Below are positions 6,665-9,497 of a stretch of 9,497 nucleotides of DNA, one piece after another (the first letter of the stretch is position 1; each line of letters opens with the position of its first letter). The stretch comes from JBLIOB01 sp047639575. GTDB taxonomy: Bacteria; Bacteroidota; Bacteroidia; Flavobacteriales_D; Parvicellaceae. Location: contig JBLIOB010000155.1 in NCBI GenBank assembly GCA_047639575.1, positions 1 to 9,497 on the forward strand, written 5' to 3'. Position numbers and translations under genes: made by a program. The notes under the pieces are model-generated. The model searched no databases. It saw nothing but the letters and a program-made list of their open reading frames with translations, and was not told the origin of the DNA.

Positions 6665-7606
6665 ATGAAAGATTCCGTGAAGGATTTGCAAACAGATGTT
6701 TTATCATCTGAGCAAGCGACAATACATTCCAAAGAACAAGAGACTTCTTCAACTGAACAAGTCGGCAGGGTTAAAAAGCCAAAATGGCTTCGGGTAAAAC
6801 TGCCTACTGGCGAAAGCTATAAAAATGTTCGAGATATTGTTTCGGAACATAAACTTCATACAATATGTGAATCTGGTAATTGTCCTAACATGGGTGAGTG
6901 CTGGGGAGAGGGCACAGCGACATTCATGATCTTAGGAAATGTTTGTACTAGATCGTGTGGGTTTTGTGCAGTGTCAACCGGAAAACCGCAGGAGGCGGAT
7001 ATTTTTGAGCCGGCCAAAGTAGCTCAGAGTGTGAAGCTAATGGAAGTCAAGCATGCGGTAATTACTTCGGTAGATCGAGATGACTTGGCAGATGGAGGAT
7101 CAGAGATATGGGCAAGCACGGTTAGAGCAATCAGACGACAATCACCAGGAACTACTTTAGAAACATTGATCCCAGATTTTATGGGGAAATGGGAAAACCT
7201 TCAGCAAATAATTGATGTGGCTCCAGAAGTAGTCTCTCATAATTTGGAAACGGTAAGACGACTAACCAAGGAAGTTAGAATTCAAGCTAAGTACGATCGT
7301 AGTTTAGAAGCCCTTAGACGATTGAAAAAAGGCGGAATGCGCACGAAGTCTGGTGTTATGCTTGGTTTAGGAGAGTCTAAACAAGAAGTAATCGAGACGA
7401 TGGAAGATTTAAGAAGCGTTGACGTGGATGTTCTTACGTTAGGGCAATACCTTCAACCTACTCCAAAACATCTTCCAGTTGCTGAGTTTATCACTCCAGA
7501 GCAATTTGATGAGTATAAAGAGATCGGATTAGAGATGGGGTTCAAATATGTTGAAAGTGGACCATTAGTCCGTTCTTCCTATCATGCAGAGAAACATCTA
7601 GGTTAA
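6665..7606 (+). CDS. lipA: Lipoyl synthase (radical SAM)
   Basis: 313 residues from ATG 6665; a GTG at 6662 overlaps the previous stop and is a less likely start. LipA inserts two sulfur atoms into octanoyl groups on the E2 and H subunits of 2-oxoacid dehydrogenases and the glycine cleavage system. Both iron-sulfur clusters are accounted for: auxiliary cluster cysteines C68, C73 and C79 (CESGNCPNMGEC) and radical-SAM C94, C98 and C101 (CTRSCGFC). The C-terminal RSSY (303-306) supplies the serine ligand of the auxiliary cluster. The first 35 residues are a polar, Ser/Gln/Glu-rich extension before the conserved KPKWLRVKLP. No lipB is visible nearby. No convincing terminator follows before the next gene. 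Confidence 0.98.
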   Translation: MKDSVKDLQTDVLSSEQATIHSKEQETSSTEQVGRVKKPKWLRVKLPTGESYKNVRDIVSEHKLHTICESGNCPNMGECWGEGTATFMILGNVCTRSCGFCAVSTGKPQEADIFEPAKVAQSVKLMEVKHAVITSVDRDDLADGGSEIWASTVRAIRRQSPGTTLETLIPDFMGKWENLQQIIDVAPEVVSHNLETVRRLTKEVRIQAKYDRSLEALRRLKKGGMRTKSGVMLGLGESKQEVIETMEDLRSVDVDVLTLGQYLQPTPKHLPVAEFITPEQFDEYKEIGLEMGFKYVESGPLVRSSYHAEKHLG

Positions 7607-7812
7607 AAATCTTCAGATAAATCGTACTTAGACCTGTATATTTTGGCGTTATTTTGCCTAAAAGTGTCAGTTTTCATCCAATTTAACCGCTTCTCGTTTT
7701 GAAAATACCGAAGCCTAATTCAATATCGGATTTATAAGTAATAACGTGTCCAAATTTATTCAGTTTTCTAAATTCATAAGACCCAGGAATAAAAACCTTA
7801 ACACTTATGTCC
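7607..7812. other. Intergenic region, no gene found
   Basis: These 206 bases between lipA and the beta-propeller gene contain no credible ORF. A weak near-palindrome (ttttggc at 7641-7647 with gcctaaaa at 7656-7663) has no T-run after it. The best -7-like element is taaattca (7769-7776), a 6-of-8 match with no -33 partner. A promoter for the next gene is expected here but not identified. Confidence 0.5.
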
Positions 7813-9497
7813 ATGAAAAAAGCAATAACCACAGGAATATTAACACTCGCTGCAGCGATTTTTGCATTCCTTTTAATTCCAAGCGATGTTGCACATCAAC
7901 AAGATTATCAGGTTCGATCTAAATTGGTTAATCCCGCATTACAAAGTAGTGAAAGAGAAGCCTTTTATAAAAGGCTATTATCTAACTCGGCAACTGGAGA
8001 AATTGAAATTCAAGATAGATTAGATAGCTGGAATTCTTTACAAAGTATGTCGTTCCCAAAATCGTTAGCATTAACATTTGGTGAACTAGGACCAGATAAT
8101 GTAGGTGGTAGAACCAGAGCTATTGGAATCGATAGAAACAATGACAATATAATGTATGCAGGATCCGTAGGTGGTGGATTATTTAAATCTACAGACGCAG
8201 GCAATAATTGGAATCGTGTTGACGGCTGGGATGTTGTGGTTGGATTAAGCGGTAGCATATCAGTAAGTTCAATTGAGACAACGGATAATGGGACCTTGTA
8301 TGTTGCGATGGGCGGAAATCGATTTGAAGTAGGAGACCTTGGATCTGGAGAGTCTGGTGAGCAGTCTGGTTCTAGGGGCGTTTGGTATTCTACAAATGAT
8401 GGTGACAGTTTTACCCAACTTGGTGGAACTAGTGGAGACATTATGCAATTATGGCGAGATCCAAGTCAGGTTAATAAAATATACATAGGAGGACTAACCT
8501 GTCAAGTGTCTGAGAATCTCGGAGCAGCTACTGTTATTGCGGATGTGCCAGGCAATGGATATGATGTGAAAGTATCTGGTGACGGATCAGTTGTATTCTT
8601 TGCGGCTAGAGTTGGCAGCCCTTTTAGATATTACGTTTCTACAGACTTTGGAGCTAATTTTAACGAAATACCTCCAGCTATGATCGCTTCAACTGCAGGA
8701 AGAGCTGAAAGTACGGTAAGTGATGTGAAAAATGCTTCGGGTTTTTTCAATATTTATGTTTCAACCTCTACATTGGGAGGGTCTTTATTAAACATCCATT
8801 TATCAGAAGATCATGGCCTTACCTGGGATAATATTGGGCCAGGTGGCGCTGCATTATTTACACCGTTCAGCAATGGAGTAACAAATCAAGGGAATTACGA
8901 TCAGATTATTTCTTATATCCCTGGTAAGCCGGAAGAATGTTTACTAGGTGGAATCAATCAATATCATTGGGAAAAAACACCTGGAAGTTCTCCTGCATGG
9001 GGAGGATGGATGCAGATTTCTACAGGTGGTCAGACTCAAACAAGTCCAACCTATATTCATAGCGATCAGCATGAAATGAAATGGAATTCGGCAGGAACTT
9101 ATTTTTATGGAAATGATGGAGGAATTGGAAGTAGTTTTGGAACTCCGCCAGCAGGCATATTGTATCCAATGAACAAGGGATATAATGTAACTCAGTTTTA
9201 TAGTGTTGCTTTTAATAAAAACGGTGCGGTAATGGGAGGCACTCAAGATAACGGAACTTTGTATAATGATTACAGCTTTTCTTCTGCACAGCAATTTAAA
9301 ACTGTAGTTGGTGGAGATGGATTTGATTGTGATATGTCGCACTATAATCCAGAGGCAATGTTTGGAACCGTATATAATTCATTGATCTCAAGAAGTGAAG
9401 ATAACGGAAATGTATGGCAAGATATATCCCCAAACTGTTCAGCTCCAACAGGATTGGGTTGTGGGGTTTTTCACACCCCATTAAGATTGTTTGAAGA
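7813..9497 (+). CDS. Large secreted Asp-box beta-propeller protein, T9SS-cargo-like (partial, runs off right edge)
   Basis: The frame is open from ATG 7813 to the window end (561 codons and two bases), so the C-terminus is missing. ATG 7807 in the same frame is an alternative start. Residues 1-27 form a signal peptide. The rest is a sortilin/VPS10- or sialidase-like beta-propeller with five Asp-boxes (S-x-D-x-G-x-x-W/F): 126-133 STDAGNNW, 193-200 STNDGDSF, 276-283 STDFGANF, 331-338 SEDHGLTW and 528-535 SEDNGNVW. Other hallmarks are LGPDNVGGRTRAI near 95-107, GNDGG, GGTQDNGTL and GGDGFD. Such Bacteroidota proteins commonly end in a type IX secretion sorting domain, but that part is outside the window. 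Asp-boxes shape the fold and do not indicate catalysis, so a role in binding, adhesion or glycan handling remains open. Confidence 0.88.
   Translation, partial: MKKAITTGILTLAAAIFAFLLIPSDVAHQQDYQVRSKLVNPALQSSEREAFYKRLLSNSATGEIEIQDRLDSWNSLQSMSFPKSLALTFGELGPDNVGGRTRAIGIDRNNDNIMYAGSVGGGLFKSTDAGNNWNRVDGWDVVVGLSGSISVSSIETTDNGTLYVAMGGNRFEVGDLGSGESGEQSGSRGVWYSTNDGDSFTQLGGTSGDIMQLWRDPSQVNKIYIGGLTCQVSENLGAATVIADVPGNGYDVKVSGDGSVVFFAARVGSPFRYYVSTDFGANFNEIPPAMIASTAGRAESTVSDVKNASGFFNIYVSTSTLGGSLLNIHLSEDHGLTWDNIGPGGAALFTPFSNGVTNQGNYDQIISYIPGKPEECLLGGINQYHWEKTPGSSPAWGGWMQISTGGQTQTSPTYIHSDQHEMKWNSAGTYFYGNDGGIGSSFGTPPAGILYPMNKGYNVTQFYSVAFNKNGAVMGGTQDNGTLYNDYSFSSAQQFKTVVGGDGFDCDMSHYNPEAMFGTVYNSLISRSEDNGNVWQDISPNCSAPTGLGCGVFHTPLRLFE

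Noticed and set aside
7641..7663. Possible terminator after lipA
   Set aside because: Stem is short with a bulge and no T-run follows.
8010..8441. Minus-strand ORF of 143 codons, rich in Pro and Ser
   Set aside because: Antisense to the well-supported beta-propeller frame; the Pro/Ser bias comes from reading Gly- and Thr-rich codons in reverse.
9460..9481. Hairpin with tgggg and cccca arms near the right edge
   Set aside because: Inside the beta-propeller reading frame, encoding an uninterrupted protein; most likely chance.

Overview
The window looks like chromosomal DNA of a Bacteroidota bacterium, most likely a free-living member of the Flavobacteriia/Cytophagia type. The support is: A+T-rich sequence; almost no Shine-Dalgarno sites; promoter elements of the Bacteroidota form TTTG-N19-TAnnTTTG; signal peptides ending in FSQ; small lipoproteins; an Omp85-type outer membrane protein; and a large Asp-box beta-propeller of the kind often exported by the type IX system. 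No phage, transposase, CRISPR array, rRNA or tRNA was seen.

Left block (1-4750, all minus strand, read right to left): ung (uracil-DNA glycosylase), an Omp85/BamA-TamA-like outer membrane protein that appears to begin at TTG just after the ung stop, an L,D-transpeptidase (YkuD fold), rmuC, and the start of a lipoprotein (probably GWxTD family) that overlaps the rmuC stop by ATGA. Spacings are 9 (or 30), 80, about 47 and -4 bases, so this is probably one operon or two. It mixes DNA repair with envelope construction.

Middle block (4751-5906): a plus-strand promoter drives a 56-residue lipoprotein. A clear terminator follows, then a structured spacer, then a second 56-residue lipoprotein with the same layout (lipid Cys at residue 20, then a CPAY motif and an acidic tail). 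Neither small gene has a known function. The second one converges on, and overlaps by 9 bases, an OsmC/Ohr-type thiol peroxidase family gene on the minus strand.

Right block (5907-9497, plus strand): an uncharacterised secreted, probably outer-membrane beta-rich protein lies 2 bases before lipA (lipoyl synthase, all iron-sulfur cysteines present). After a 206-base gap comes a large secreted beta-propeller with five Asp-boxes, whose reading frame stays open to the window edge.

Most genes are ordinary housekeeping or envelope genes. The least explained parts are the paired CPAY mini-lipoproteins, the competing RNA hairpins between them, the lipA-linked secreted protein and the Asp-box protein.
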